Source: Desulfosarcina sp. BuS5
GTDB lineage: Bacteria > Desulfobacterota > Desulfobacteria > Desulfobacterales > BuS5
Length of the DNA stretch: 64,000 bases
Direction: 5' to 3'
Assembly (NCBI RefSeq): GCF_028752835.1
Contig: NZ_CP087952.1
Span: forward strand, 973,041 to 1,037,040
Shown: piece after piece, positions 55,119 through 64,000 of the stretch
How the letters are laid out: each line of letters begins with the position of its first letter
Position numbering within the stretch: the first letter of the stretch is position 1
The notes under the pieces: model-generated
What the model was told of the DNA's origin: nothing
Databases searched by the model: none
Seen by the model: only the letters and a program-made list of their open reading frames with translations
Made by a program: the position numbers and the translations under genes

Positions 55119-56204
55119 GGGACGCCTATGATATTATGCGTTTTAACCCTATCAACTCAAATCTGTTTTCTTTTTCAATTTTTTCACCTCTTATGGATGA
55201 ACGACTTACCGCTGATTGGCATATATTCAGCTTTTTTCCAATTTCAATGGTTGTCATGCCGAGCTTTCGATGAGCCCAAAAACATAAAAGACTTCGCGCT
55301 TTAACTGTTGGCGGTGATTTCCCGAAAGCCGTTACCTGCTCAATCTCCATGCCCATCACTTCGGCAACCCGCTGTACTACCCGATTGAAATCATAACCTT
55401 TGGCTCTTAATTCATATTTCTGCTCAAATTCTTCTTCGGCGGCCTTTAAAACATTTTCAACAAAATCACTGTCACCTAAAATGCGTTCATCTCCCTTAAC
55501 ACGTATGCCTGCTTTGCGAAAATCTTTGAGAACCGACCAGCCGCCTATACTCCTTAATAATCCACCACCGGTAAGATCCGACCGTTTACCTGCGCTTATA
55601 CCTTTTGCAATAAACGCTCGATACCCTTTTATTGCCAATCTTTTTTTGCCGGAAAACAGTTTATAAACATAATCGATATTCTGCCATTCCTCACTGGCTT
55701 TATTCATCAGAACACTGTGACCGCACCACTTATATTTATCCAGGCTTTTCATATCTTCCACAAGACCCGCCCTCAACGGGTTTAAGTGGATATAACGCAC
55801 CAATTCCTTTAGATATATATCTTCCTGGCATAAAATCGACTTGTACCTGTTTTGAAAAAGTTGACCGTGGCGAGAGTATTTCTTATTGAACCATACCGCG
55901 TATCCGGTGAGCAAACGACTCATTAACACAGAAACCGGAATCAATCCGGTTTTTAATAATAAGTGGACGTGGTTTGGCATCAAGACCCATGCAAAGCACT
56001 CGGTTTGTGTTTCAGGAATCAAATTATTGAGCCGATTTAAAAAGTTTTTCCGATCATAATCTGATCTGAAAATTTTCTTGCGTTCTATCCCCCTGACAAT
56101 TATATGATGCAGTGCTCCAGGTGCATCTATTCTCGCTTTTCGTGCCATGTTTAAGATGTATCATATAATGATTTCCAAGTAAAGCATAATATCATAGACG
56201 TCCC
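55119..56204 (-). mobile_element. RAYT-type element with inverted ends
   Basis: GGGACGCCTATGATATTATG at the left and CATAATATCATAGACGTCCC at the right form a 21-bp imperfect inverted repeat around one gene. The left end is preceded by two tandem GGACGGTATAG units. Confidence 0.75.
55126..56148 (-). CDS. REP-associated tyrosine transposase (RAYT)
   Basis: 340 residues. The N-terminal Y1 HUH domain has MPNHVHLLLKTG and a candidate catalytic Tyr in FQNRYKSILCQ. The conserved YIHLNPLRAGLV follows. The C-terminal third has a DnaA/Tnp-like helix-turn-helix (GMTTIEIGKKLNICQSAVSRSS). Such domesticated single-strand transposases act on REP palindromes, several of which occur in this window. The gene looks intact. 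Confidence 0.9.
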   Translation of the reverse strand: MARKARIDAPGALHHIIVRGIERKKIFRSDYDRKNFLNRLNNLIPETQTECFAWVLMPNHVHLLLKTGLIPVSVLMSRLLTGYAVWFNKKYSRHGQLFQNRYKSILCQEDIYLKELVRYIHLNPLRAGLVEDMKSLDKYKWCGHSVLMNKASEEWQNIDYVYKLFSGKKRLAIKGYRAFIAKGISAGKRSDLTGGGLLRSIGGWSVLKDFRKAGIRVKGDERILGDSDFVENVLKAAEEEFEQKYELRAKGYDFNRVVQRVAEVMGMEIEQVTAFGKSPPTVKARSLLCFWAHRKLGMTTIEIGKKLNICQSAVSRSSIRGEKIEKENRFELIGLKRIIS

Positions 56205-56216
56205 CTATGCTCCCCC

Positions 56217-56341
56217 TTGATAGGTTCCCGCTCACGCTCCACCTATCAAGGACGTTGGAGCCGACTGCGATTCTCAGCACTGGCTGAAAAAAAAATGCCT
56301 TTTTCAGCCAGTGCCTGCGATTCTCGCGGCTCAACAGCCGC
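56217..56341. repeat. Stacked palindromic cluster, copy C
   Basis: Same unit as cluster A (146-269) and directly before a cassette start, here GTTCGCT at 56342. Confidence 0.75.
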
Positions 56342-56359
56342 GTTCGCTACCGTCATTCA

Positions 56360-56629
56360 TTACTTTTTGAATAGCTCAGAATGGGAACCAGTTCTTTCTA
56401 AATGCAAATCATCGGCTGTGATTCGATAGATGAAGATCCAGTCTGGTTCAATGTAGCAATCGCGGTGGCCTTTCCAGTTTCCAGATAATTGGTGATCTTT
56501 ATACTTTGGTTCCAACAATTGACCTGTAACCAATTTTTCGATGACAGTCCTTAATTTAGCAAGATTTTTATTTTGTTTTTTGATCCTTTTATAGTCTTTT
56601 TTAAATTGAGTTGTGTAATGTAGGTTCAA
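56360..56629 (-). CDS. YafQ/RelE-family toxin
   Basis: 89 residues with the YafQ pattern: YTTQFKKDYKRIKKQNKNLAKL, then KDHQLSGNWKGHRDCYIEPDWIFIYRI and a C-terminal LHLERTGSHSELF that carries the catalytic His region. It overlaps the antitoxin stop by ATGA. The gene points against the cassette's direction. Confidence 0.9.
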   Translation of the reverse strand: MNLHYTTQFKKDYKRIKKQNKNLAKLRTVIEKLVTGQLLEPKYKDHQLSGNWKGHRDCYIEPDWIFIYRITADDLHLERTGSHSELFKK

Positions 56630-56886
56630 CTATCAAGCTCCTGAAATAATTCATCAACAGAGTCAACTTTATGAAGTTCATTCCCATTTTCAGCGTCTCT
56701 AAGTGTTTTAGCTGTAACCTCATTCGGAATCTTTATTTCAAAAGGAATTCCTTTATGTAACGTTATTTGTGAAAGGTACATTGAGATAGCCTCTGACATT
56801 GATATATTTAATGTTTTCAATATCATTTTGGCATTTTGTTTTATCTCGGGATCTACACGGGTTTGAATTATTGCTGTTTTTGCCAT
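56626..56886 (-). CDS. RelB/DinJ-family antitoxin
   Basis: 86 residues. The ribbon-helix-helix N-terminus (TAIIQTRVDPEIKQNAKMILKTLNISMSEAISMYLSQI) is followed by the toxin-binding tail, as in DinJ. It lies upstream of and is coupled to the YafQ-type gene. Since the pair faces away from the array, it must have its own promoter in the 110 nt before 57001. Confidence 0.88.
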   Translation of the reverse strand: MAKTAIIQTRVDPEIKQNAKMILKTLNISMSEAISMYLSQITLHKGIPFEIKIPNEVTAKTLRDAENGNELHKVDSVDELFQELDS

Positions 56887-57000
56887 AGCTTTTTCCTATT
56901 TATGAGACTATATGTGTTAACATTATCATTACAATAAATATACATCTTATTTTCAAGATTTCAAGAACTTTTTTATTGCATTGTAATATCAAAAGCTTGA

Positions 57001-57124
57001 AGCGAACAATTTCATGAACTCCGACCGGGAACTCGGTGCGGCCAATTTCAATAGCTACGTTTGAGTTAAACGTGCCTTTAGCGGCTGCCTTTTTAGTTCC
57101 CGGCGGGTTATATCGACGTTGTAA
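57001..57124. other. attC-like site (RelB/YafQ cassette)
   Basis: AGCGAAC (57001) is the reverse complement of GTTCGCT (56342). AACTCCGACCGGGAACT pairs with AGTTCCCGGCGGGTT with one extra A on the left. The polarity is that of the rest of the array, so the cassette is in normal orientation and only its genes are reversed. Confidence 0.83.
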
Positions 57125-57613
57125 ACCTTATCGCAGGCTTAATTTTGAGTTTTATTTTTCACTGTCTGTTTTGTTAACAGCCGTTGCCGGCATTTGCCGG
57201 TTATTGCTTTTGCCGGCATTTTTTGTTGCTTTTTTGAACGTCAGCCTCGGCAAGCATTTTATAAGTTTCACTGTTTCAGCACTTGGCGACATCTCGCCTT
57301 GCTTTTTGCGGCTTTTTTGGTAAAGTCAGCATCGCATCAACAATCATTGTTGCAGAATGCAGCAAACAGCGGTTTACGCTTTGGCAACCGTTGTTTTTTA
57401 TTTTCATTATTCCAGCATCCGGTTGCATCTCGTCTCGCTTTCTGTGACTATTTCTCAAGGCGTTGCTTATTGTTTTAACTGGTTATGCTGCAAGCGCCGG
57501 CAAACAACGGTGAGTTCGCCAACTTTGTATTATTTGCAAGCGTTTAATTACGCTTTCTCAAATCCGGCTGCTTTACAAAAAGCAGGTCGTCGTATCCGGT
57601 AGGGGTTTACAAC
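57118..57613 (+). other. Gene-less integron cassette, copy 3
   Basis: Nearly identical to copy 2 at 33052-33547 but preceded by a different attC and followed, beyond the intron, by a different attC body. Confidence 0.7.
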
Positions 57614-58302
57614 AAAACACTTCTCGTGCCAAGATAAATCCGAATCGTTGGGATAAGACACAAGGTCTTTGAAACTCGATATTGTTATCAAGTGGGTGCT
57701 CGGGAAACGGTTTGTTTCCTTCATTTCTGCAGGGCTTGCTCTGGCATTGATGTTAAGATAGTCCCACCTGACTAAAGACTAACCAGCAGGTCAGTAGCGA
57801 AGTCCACAGGTAAACCCGGTAACGGGAGTCTGGAGCTGGACGGAGCAAGATTGCAGGCTCTGTATTGAGCCCCGAAAAATGTATGGTTGTGGTCATTGTG
57901 ATAATCCTGCTTGCAGGAAAAAGCCGACGCTTTGGAGACAGCGGAAGGCAGCAGTCCTGAATATGCTAAGGCAAGTATTCAGGACACCACCGGGGTCTTA
58001 GACCAGGGCATGTACTCAAAGGGGTAGCTCGGGAACTTGGGAGACCCGGATGTTTCCTTGGGTAAAAAGAACGGTAACAGGAAATCCAGCGCAAGCGAAA
58101 TCCCGGCGTTGCATAGGAATGTCCCGCCTTGCAACGAGTCTGCCATTGGCAGAAACACAAACATTAAAAGACGGGCGATACAAGGTATCAGGGGAGGATA
58201 GCGAAGAGCGAACGAACCTGAGATAAACATTCGGAAGTCTTAGCAGATCATAGTACCGATGATTAAGAATTGAACTATCTTGATCGGAAAGGTGGGGAAG
58301 TG

Positions 58303-59149
58303 ATGCCCAAGCGACCCACTGCAGGGAAGGTGAAGCAGGGTATAACGTTTTTTTTGGCAGGAATTATGGGAGATACACAGAGGTTACAAACCATATCAAC
58401 AAAAAACCGAGAAATTGCAAGAACGGTCGCTTGCAATTCCAGACCGATAGAATGGGGACAACCACCGGTGTTAACAGGTGGGTCATCCCTTATCAAAATC
58501 GAGCTACTTGCTCAAAATAATCATGAACTGGTATTTACATCAGTAGTCCATCGGATAGACTTTGATTTACTGAAACAATCCTTTCGTAAAATTCGGAAAA
58601 GCGAATCTGCAGGAGTGGACAAGGTTACGGCAAAGGAGTATGCCGAAAATCTTGATCAAAACCTCTATAATCTGTATGAACGACTGCGGAGAGGACAGTA
58701 CGTTGCGTCTCCTGTAAAGCGTATCTGGATAGACAAGGAAGGAGGGGAAAAGCGTCCAATTGGCATACCTGTACTTGAGGATAAAATTGTCCAGAAAGCA
58801 GCAGCAGCCATATTGAATGTCATATTTGACAGGAATTTTTACAATTTTTCCCATGCATTCAGAAAAGGTCGGAGCCAACACATGGCAATCAAAGATTTAC
58901 GTGAGCAATGCTTGAAGCAGAATATCAGCTGGATAGTAAGCGCAGATATTACAGGACTATTTGACAATATTAATCACGAGTTACTTAAAGACATGATACG
59001 TCGGAGAGTAAGTGACGGCGGAATGATTCGCCTGATAGGGAAGTGGTTGAATGCAGGCGTAATGGAGGAAGGCAACCTGACGTACTCTGAAACGGGCACT
59101 CCACAGGGAGGAGTAATTTCCCCTGTGCTCAGTAATATCTTTCTTCATT
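58303..59149 (+). pseudogene. Group II intron reverse transcriptase, 5' part (I7)
   Basis: Long-form start (T8 run) through QGGVISPVLSNIFLH. It is cut just before the WADD block by the IS4-type insertion, so no active polymerase is made. Confidence 0.85.
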
Positions 59150-60458
59150 CAGTAGTGTCCGGTTAGGTTTTTGCATGTTATATGGGATAAAAAAATTAGA
59201 AAAATGTTCATTTTTTACTTGACAAACCAAATAAAAATTTTTTATCGTTTTGTTATAAAATTATAATTATAACAAGGAGTTAAGACAAAAATGGACATAT
59301 TCAATATCCCAAAAAAGAATTTTAATCCCCAATCTCATGCTCGATTTCTCAAACCTTTGCAAAAGATTTTTCCTGACACGCCACAGCTTAAATCCCGAGG
59401 TCACAGGCCATTGAAAATGACTTTTGAAGATCAGCTTCACGCACTGATATTTTTCCATCTACAAGAACATGAATCAGCTCGTGATCTTATTCAACACCTT
59501 AAAGAAGACGATTTTGCCAAAGAATGTGTCGCTCCAGATGGAGGGATCAGTCGTAGCAGTTTTTCCGAAATTATCAATTCTCGAGGGCTTGAACAGCTTG
59601 AATATGTTTTTCAAGCTCTTTGCAGCCAGGCACAAAATGCTTTACCATCAAATTATTCAGATCTCGGTGAACTCGTTTCCATTGATGGATCTTTAATTGA
59701 TGCAGTTCTGTCCATGTACTGGGCTGATTACAGAAAAGGCGCTAAAAAAGCAAAAGGCCATTTCGGCTTTGATGTCAATCGCAAGATTCCTATAAAAATT
59801 CATCTGACAAATGGAAATGGCGCTGAACGCCCCTTTGTCAGGTCTATCCTTACAAAAGGCCAAACAGGAATCATGGATCGGGGGTATCAATCACATAAGG
59901 ATTTTGATCTTCTTCAGGATGAAAAAAAACATTTTGTTTGCCGCATCAAAGCGAAAACAACAAGAACTATTATCAAAGAGCAGCCTGTTGATCCCGACAG
60001 CTATATTTTTTATGATGCTGTGGTTCTTCTTGGCACTCCTGGGGTAAACCAGACCAGAAAGCCGGTTCGACTGGTTGGTTATAAAATTGCCGGTGTCAAA
60101 TATTTTGTGGCAACTGATCGTTATGACCTTACAGCCGAGCAGGTTGCAACCGTTTATAAGCTTAGATGGGATATCGAAACTTTTTTCAAATGGTGGAAGA
60201 AACATTTAAAAGTGTACCACTTGATTGCTCACAGTAGATATGGCCTGATGGTTCAAATCCTTGCGGGGTTAATAACCTACCTGCTTATGGCCATATACTG
60301 CCATGAACAGTTTAATGAACCTGTATCAATAAAGAGGATTCGTCAGCTTAGAAATACCATCCAGAACGAATTACGTACTGACGAAAAAAACGTATGGTCT
60401 AATAATCTGATTATCAAAGAGCAAATGCTATATGCAAAAACTTAACCGGACACTACTG
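59150..60458 (+). mobile_element. IS4-family-type element, copy 2 (intact)
   Basis: 1309 bp, ends CAGTAGTGTCCGG/CCGGACACTACTG, duplication TTCTTCATT (59141-59149, 60459-60467). This uninterrupted copy is the reference used here to resolve the nest at 2916-12262. Confidence 0.95.
59291..60445 (+). CDS. IS4-family-type DDE transposase (intact)
   Basis: 384 residues. An N-terminal helical domain (MDIFNIPKKNFNPQSHARFLKPLQ) is followed by the DDE core: first Asp in LVSIDGSLIDAV, second in GIMDRGYQSHKDF, and Glu in KLRWDIETFFKWWKKHL (the YREK-like region). This is the arrangement of IS4-group transposases. CAAGGAG lies 14 nt before the start. It looks active; near-identical copies lie at 2916 and 61807. 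Confidence 0.92.
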   Translation: MDIFNIPKKNFNPQSHARFLKPLQKIFPDTPQLKSRGHRPLKMTFEDQLHALIFFHLQEHESARDLIQHLKEDDFAKECVAPDGGISRSSFSEIINSRGLEQLEYVFQALCSQAQNALPSNYSDLGELVSIDGSLIDAVLSMYWADYRKGAKKAKGHFGFDVNRKIPIKIHLTNGNGAERPFVRSILTKGQTGIMDRGYQSHKDFDLLQDEKKHFVCRIKAKTTRTIIKEQPVDPDSYIFYDAVVLLGTPGVNQTRKPVRLVGYKIAGVKYFVATDRYDLTAEQVATVYKLRWDIETFFKWWKKHLKVYHLIAHSRYGLMVQILAGLITYLLMAIYCHEQFNEPVSIKRIRQLRNTIQNELRTDEKNVWSNNLIIKEQMLYAKT

Positions 60459-60467
60459 TTCTTCATT

Positions 60468-61057
60468 ATGTTTTAGATGACTGGTACGTGAAAGAAGTGA
60501 TCCCCCGGATGAAAGGGAGATGCTCCATCATACGCTGGGCGGATGATTTCATCCTCGGGTTCGAGTATGAAAAAGACGCATTGCGTGTCATGGATGTATT
60601 ACCCAGGCGGTTCGAACAGTTCGAGCTGTCACTTCACCCGGAAAAGACAAAACTGATTCGATTTTCCAAACGCATTAGCGGAAAGGGAAACGGGACGTTT
60701 GATTTTTTAGGGTTTACATTTTACTGGTCAAAATCATTAAAAGGGTACATGGTAATAAAGAAAAAGACGGCAAGAAAGCGTTCAAGCCGTTTTATGAAGA
60801 GAATATGGATATGGTGCAAGGATAACCGTCATAAGCCAATGGCCGAGCAGTATGAGATTCTTTGCAGTAAACTGCGAGGTTTTTACCAGTACTTTGGAGT
60901 AATAAGTAACTACAAAGTGCTGGAAGTTGTGTTTGAATATACTGAGAAAGCATGGCGTCGATGGTTAAGCCGAAGAAGTCACAAGGGCGAAGTAATGTTC
61001 GAGGACTTGCGCACAACATACCCACTGCCATTACCCAGAATAGTCCATAATATTTGA
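60468..61057 (+). pseudogene. Group II intron reverse transcriptase, 3' part (I7)
   Basis: Continues from YVLDDWYVKEV, with WADD and maturase regions, to the normal stop. An internal ATG (near 60488) opens a frame but would lack the RT fingers and first Asp. Confidence 0.85.
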
Positions 61058-61211
61058 TGCCGTAAGGGCTGCAAAGTTATACGCCAAACGGGGTGTCGCC
61101 TGTTTGGTTGATAATCCGGTAAAAAGGATTTGAACCGAGGAACCGTATGAGGGAAATCTTCACGTACGGGTCTGTAGGGGGGGCGTCGGGTAACCGATGC
61201 TCCTACCTGGA

Positions 61212-61462
61212 ACGCTGACCCCAAGCACGATGGCGTTTTATTAAAAATTATTAATTAAAACCAGCTTCATACCTATTAAGGGTGTTGCAAAGATTGCTAT
61301 TATCGGTAGTTAAAACAAATAGTTACGCCATAATGGAAAAATGGGGTTTTTCTGGGTTAACTAATTGATTTTATTATCAAAGTTTTTTTACTTTGCAACA
61401 CCCTTCTATTATGAAATCTGATTGCTCTACCTGCTTGGGGCATGTGAGCTTGGTCGTTGGAC
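61212..61462. other. attC body downstream of intron I7, with a MITE in its loop
   Basis: Arms at about 61211-61229 and 61428-61448. The loop between them is enlarged by a 128-bp element (61278-61405). The site ends GGTCGTTGGAC, so the downstream gene may itself start a cassette. Confidence 0.75.
61278..61405. mobile_element. Short MITE inside an attC loop
   Basis: 128 bp with perfect 15-bp ends AAGGGTGTTGCAAAG/CTTTGCAACACCCTT and the 5-bp duplication CTATT on both sides. No coding frame. Confidence 0.85.
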
Positions 61463-61806
61463 AAATATAAAATGAAATCTAAAAAGCTCCTTATCTTTAT
61501 TATTCTGTCATGGTTGCTATTAATTACAGCATCCTTTTTGTGGAGTTACACAAGCGCAAGGAATGAGCAAAAAAACATTGCCTTTCAGACCGCAAGAAGT
61601 TTTTTTGAGCACATTGTGATAACCCGCCTCTGGAATGCGCGTCACGGTGGTTTGTATGCCCCGATTACCGAAAAAACATTACCAAACCCATACCTTGATG
61701 TACCGATGAGGGATATTCCGGTAAATGACAATTTGACTCTGACAAAGATAAATCCTGCGTTTATGACCAGACAGATTTCTGAAATTGCCAAAGAACTTGA
61801 TGGCGT

Positions 61807-63114
61807 CAGTAGTGTCCGGTTAAGTTTTTGCATATAGCATTTGCTCTTTGATAATCAGATTATTAGACCATACGTTTTTTTCGTCAGTACGTAATTCGTT
61901 CTGGATGGTATTTCTAAGCTGACGAATCCTCTTTATTGATACAGGTTCATTAAACTGTTCATGGCAGTATATGGCCATAAGCAGGTAGGTTATTAACCCC
62001 GCAAGGATTTGAACCATCAGGCCATATCTACTGTGAGCAATCAAGTGGTACACTTTTAAATGTTTCTTCCACCATTTGAAAAAAGTTTCGATATCCCATC
62101 TAAGCTTATAAACGGTTGCAACCTGCTCGGCTGTAAGATCATAACGATCAGTTGCCACAAAATATTTGACACCGGCAATTTTATAACCAACCAGTCGAAC
62201 CGGCTTTCTGGTCTGGTTTACCCCAGGAGTGCCAAGAAGAACCACAGCATCATAAAAAATATAGCTGTCGGGATCAACAGGCTGCTCTTTGATAATAGTT
62301 CTTGTTGTTTTCGCTTTGATGCGGCAAACAAAATGTTTTTTTTCATCCTGAAGAAGATCAAAATCCTTATGTGATTGATACCCCCGATCCATGATTCCTG
62401 TTTGGCCTTTTGTAAGGATAGACCTGACAAAGGGGCGTTCAGCGCCATTTCCATTTGTCAGATGAATTTTTATAGGAATCTTGCGATTGACATCAAAGCC
62501 GAAATGGCCTTTTGCTTTTTTAGCGCCTTTTCTGTAATCAGCCCAGTACATGGACAGAACTGCATCAATTAAAGATCCATCAATGGAAACGAGTTCACCG
62601 AGATCTGAATAATTTGATGGTAAAGCATTTTGTGCCTGGCTGCAAAGAGCTTGAAAAACATATTCAAGCTGTTCAAGCCCTCGAGAATTGATAATTTCGG
62701 AAAAACTGCTACGACTGATCCCTCCATCTGGAGCGACACATTCTTTGGCAAAATCGTCTTCTTTAAGGTGTTGAATAAGATCACGAGCTGATTCATGTTC
62801 TTGTAGATGGAAAAATATCAGTGCGTGAAGCTGATCTTCAAAAGTCATTTTCAATGGCCTGTGACCTCGGGATTTAAGCTGTGGCGTGTCAGGAAAAATC
62901 TTTTGCAAAGGTTTGAGAAATCGAGCATGAGATTGGGGATTAAAATTCTTTTTTGGGATATTGAATATGTCCATTTTTGTCTTAACTCCTTGTTATAATT
63001 ATATTTTATAACAAAACGATAAAAAATTTTTATTTGGTTTGTCAAGTAAAAAATGAACATTTTTCTAATTTTTTTATCCCATATAACATGCAAAAACCTA
63101 ACCGGACACTACTG
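61807..63114 (-). mobile_element. IS4-family-type element, copy 3 (intact, inverted)
   Basis: 1308 bp with the same ends as the other copies and the duplication TGATGGCGT (61798-61806, 63115-63123). Inserted in the cyclase gene. Confidence 0.95.
61820..62974 (-). CDS. IS4-family-type DDE transposase
   Basis: 384 residues, the same protein as at 59291-60445, intact. It lies antisense to the cyclase gene it interrupts. Confidence 0.92.
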   Translation of the reverse strand: MDIFNIPKKNFNPQSHARFLKPLQKIFPDTPQLKSRGHRPLKMTFEDQLHALIFFHLQEHESARDLIQHLKEDDFAKECVAPDGGISRSSFSEIINSRGLEQLEYVFQALCSQAQNALPSNYSDLGELVSIDGSLIDAVLSMYWADYRKGAKKAKGHFGFDVNRKIPIKIHLTNGNGAERPFVRSILTKGQTGIMDRGYQSHKDFDLLQDEKKHFVCRIKAKTTRTIIKEQPVDPDSYIFYDAVVLLGTPGVNQTRKPVRLVGYKIAGVKYFVATDRYDLTAEQVATVYKLRWDIETFFKWWKKHLKVYHLIAHSRYGLMVQILAGLITYLLMAIYCHEQFNEPVSIKRIRQLRNTIQNELRTDEKNVWSNNLIIKEQMLYAKT

Positions 63115-64000
63115 TGATGGCGTACAATTTCATATTACCAGTCTCAAGCCTATTCGTCCGCAAAACAAGCCGATTGCAAGAGAAAAACAATTTTTAAGAA
63201 AATTTGAACAAGGTGTAAAAGAAAAAGGAGTGTTTATCCAAAAAGGAGGGAAAATATACTATTTTTATATGGGTCCTTTAATAACTAAAAAGGCTTGTTT
63301 GAAATGTCATGCCGGGCAGGGATACAAGGAAGGGGATATCAGAGGTGGTATCAGTGTAACAGTACCTTTCGTTATGAACATCCCACTCTTACCTCTGTTG
63401 ATTGGGCATATTTCCATAGCTTTTATAGGTATACTGGGCATCATCATTGCGGAAAAAAAAATAACTCAAGCTTATGAAACAATACAAAAACAGGCTGTAA
63501 TTGATGCTTTGACAGGGATTCCGAATCGTAGAAGTTTTTCTGAAACTTTATTAAAAGAAATTGGGCGCAGCCATAGAAATCAGAACCCCTTATCCGTTAT
63601 AATGTGCGATATAGATAATTTTAAAATTTATAATGATACTTATGGTCATATCAAAGGAGACATGTGTTTACAAAAAGTAGCTCAAGCGATAAAAGCATGT
63701 ATCAAAAGATCCAGTGATTTCTGTGCTCGCTATGGCGGTGAAGAATTTGTTGTTTTACTGCCCAACACACCTCTTGATGACGCAATTTTTGTTGCGGAGA
63801 TGATACGGTCAGATATTGAAAAAATGAAAATTTTGAGCAAGAATTCCTTGCCGGCAGGAATTGTAACCTTGAGCCTGGGTGTATCAAGCACGGAAGGGAA
63901 CACCGTGTTTGAGCCTGAAACTATAATCAAGAATGCTGATACGGCACTGTACAAGGCCAAAGAACAAGGTCGAAATCAAGTCCAATCTTTTAGAGAAATT

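Larger units (their letters stand above)
57624..61211 (+). mobile_element. Group II intron copy I7 (T8 subtype), interrupted by IS4-type element
   Basis: Intron sequence 57624-59149 and 60468-61211 (2270 bp in total). The 5' exon is the gene-less cassette. The 3' exon, CACGCTGACCCCAAGCA, pairs with TGCTTGGGGCATGTG near 61430. The IS lies inside the RT gene. Confidence 0.92.
61472..64000 (+). pseudogene. Heme-sensor diguanylate cyclase, split by IS and cut by window end
   Basis: Coding parts are 61472-61806 and 63124 to beyond 64000. An N-terminal helix (LLIFIILSWLLLITASFLWSY) is followed by a DUF3365/Tll0287-like periplasmic domain with a heme-binding CLKCH (near 63296), a second membrane helix, and a GGDEF domain: DALTGIPNRRSF, CDIDNFKIYNDTYGH, active site GGEEF, and an inhibitory RxxD (RSSD) five residues before it. 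It would make c-di-GMP in response to a heme-sensed signal. The IS4-type insertion in the sensor domain inactivates it. Start ATG 61472 lies 16 nt after a cassette-type GTTGGAC. Confidence 0.88.

Overview
The window reads as an accessory and partly housekeeping chromosomal region of a Gram-negative, delta-proteobacterial type organism. A Desulfobacterota (Desulfobacteraceae-like) host is my best guess. This rests on the moderate AT content, the outer-membrane lipid genes (PqiABC, MlaA), the RND pump, the dense IS66/IS4/group II intron load and the many palindromic repeats. No rRNA, tRNA or phylogenetic marker is present, so the assignment is an inference.

Region 1 (1-37810) is an array of integron-type gene cassettes that looks like an integrase-less segment. 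The bases that open each cassette (GTT + about 5 nt) are the exact reverse complement of the bases that open the attC-like palindrome closing it. This holds for eleven cassettes in the window (for example 270/907, 13439/14029, 32230/32996, 36635/37383), and the palindromes carry unpaired bases in the left arm, as attC sites do. Cargo is mainly toxin-antitoxin type pairs (DUF433/DUF5615, a DUF2283 pair, HicBA, BrnTA, RelE/Xre, VapBC), plus a HEPN protein, a lipoprotein and a cassette without a convincing gene that occurs three times. No IntI is visible.

The array is heavily invaded. One group II intron of 2269-2270 bp occurs as seven full-length copies plus one remnant. In six of the eight, the 5' exon ends exactly 10 nt after the AAC of an attC R'' box. 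Two other copies sit in an IS4 transposase and in an outer-membrane efflux gene. The first intron holds a nest: attC > intron > IS4-type IS > (a second intron + IS66 + an unclassified IS with a zinc-protein passenger). IS66 copies carry a DruA-like (DUF4338) passenger gene.

Region 2 (37821-54000) is ordinary chromosome, all on the minus strand: pqiABC, a DUF3313 lipoprotein, mlaA, an alpha/beta hydrolase, a K+ channel-like protein, and an RND efflux operon (membrane fusion protein, permease, outer-membrane factor). The outer-membrane factor is split by an intron. Region 3 (54000-61460) holds palindromes, a frameshifted small lipoprotein, a RAYT transposase with inverted ends, and three more cassette junctions (a RelB/YafQ pair and the third gene-less cassette with its intron, itself interrupted by the IS4-type element). 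Region 4 (61472-64000) is a heme-sensor diguanylate cyclase gene split by another IS4-type copy and cut by the window end.

Overall the most unusual element is the attC-associated group II intron family, and its probable role as repeated DNA that reshuffles cassettes without an integrase.
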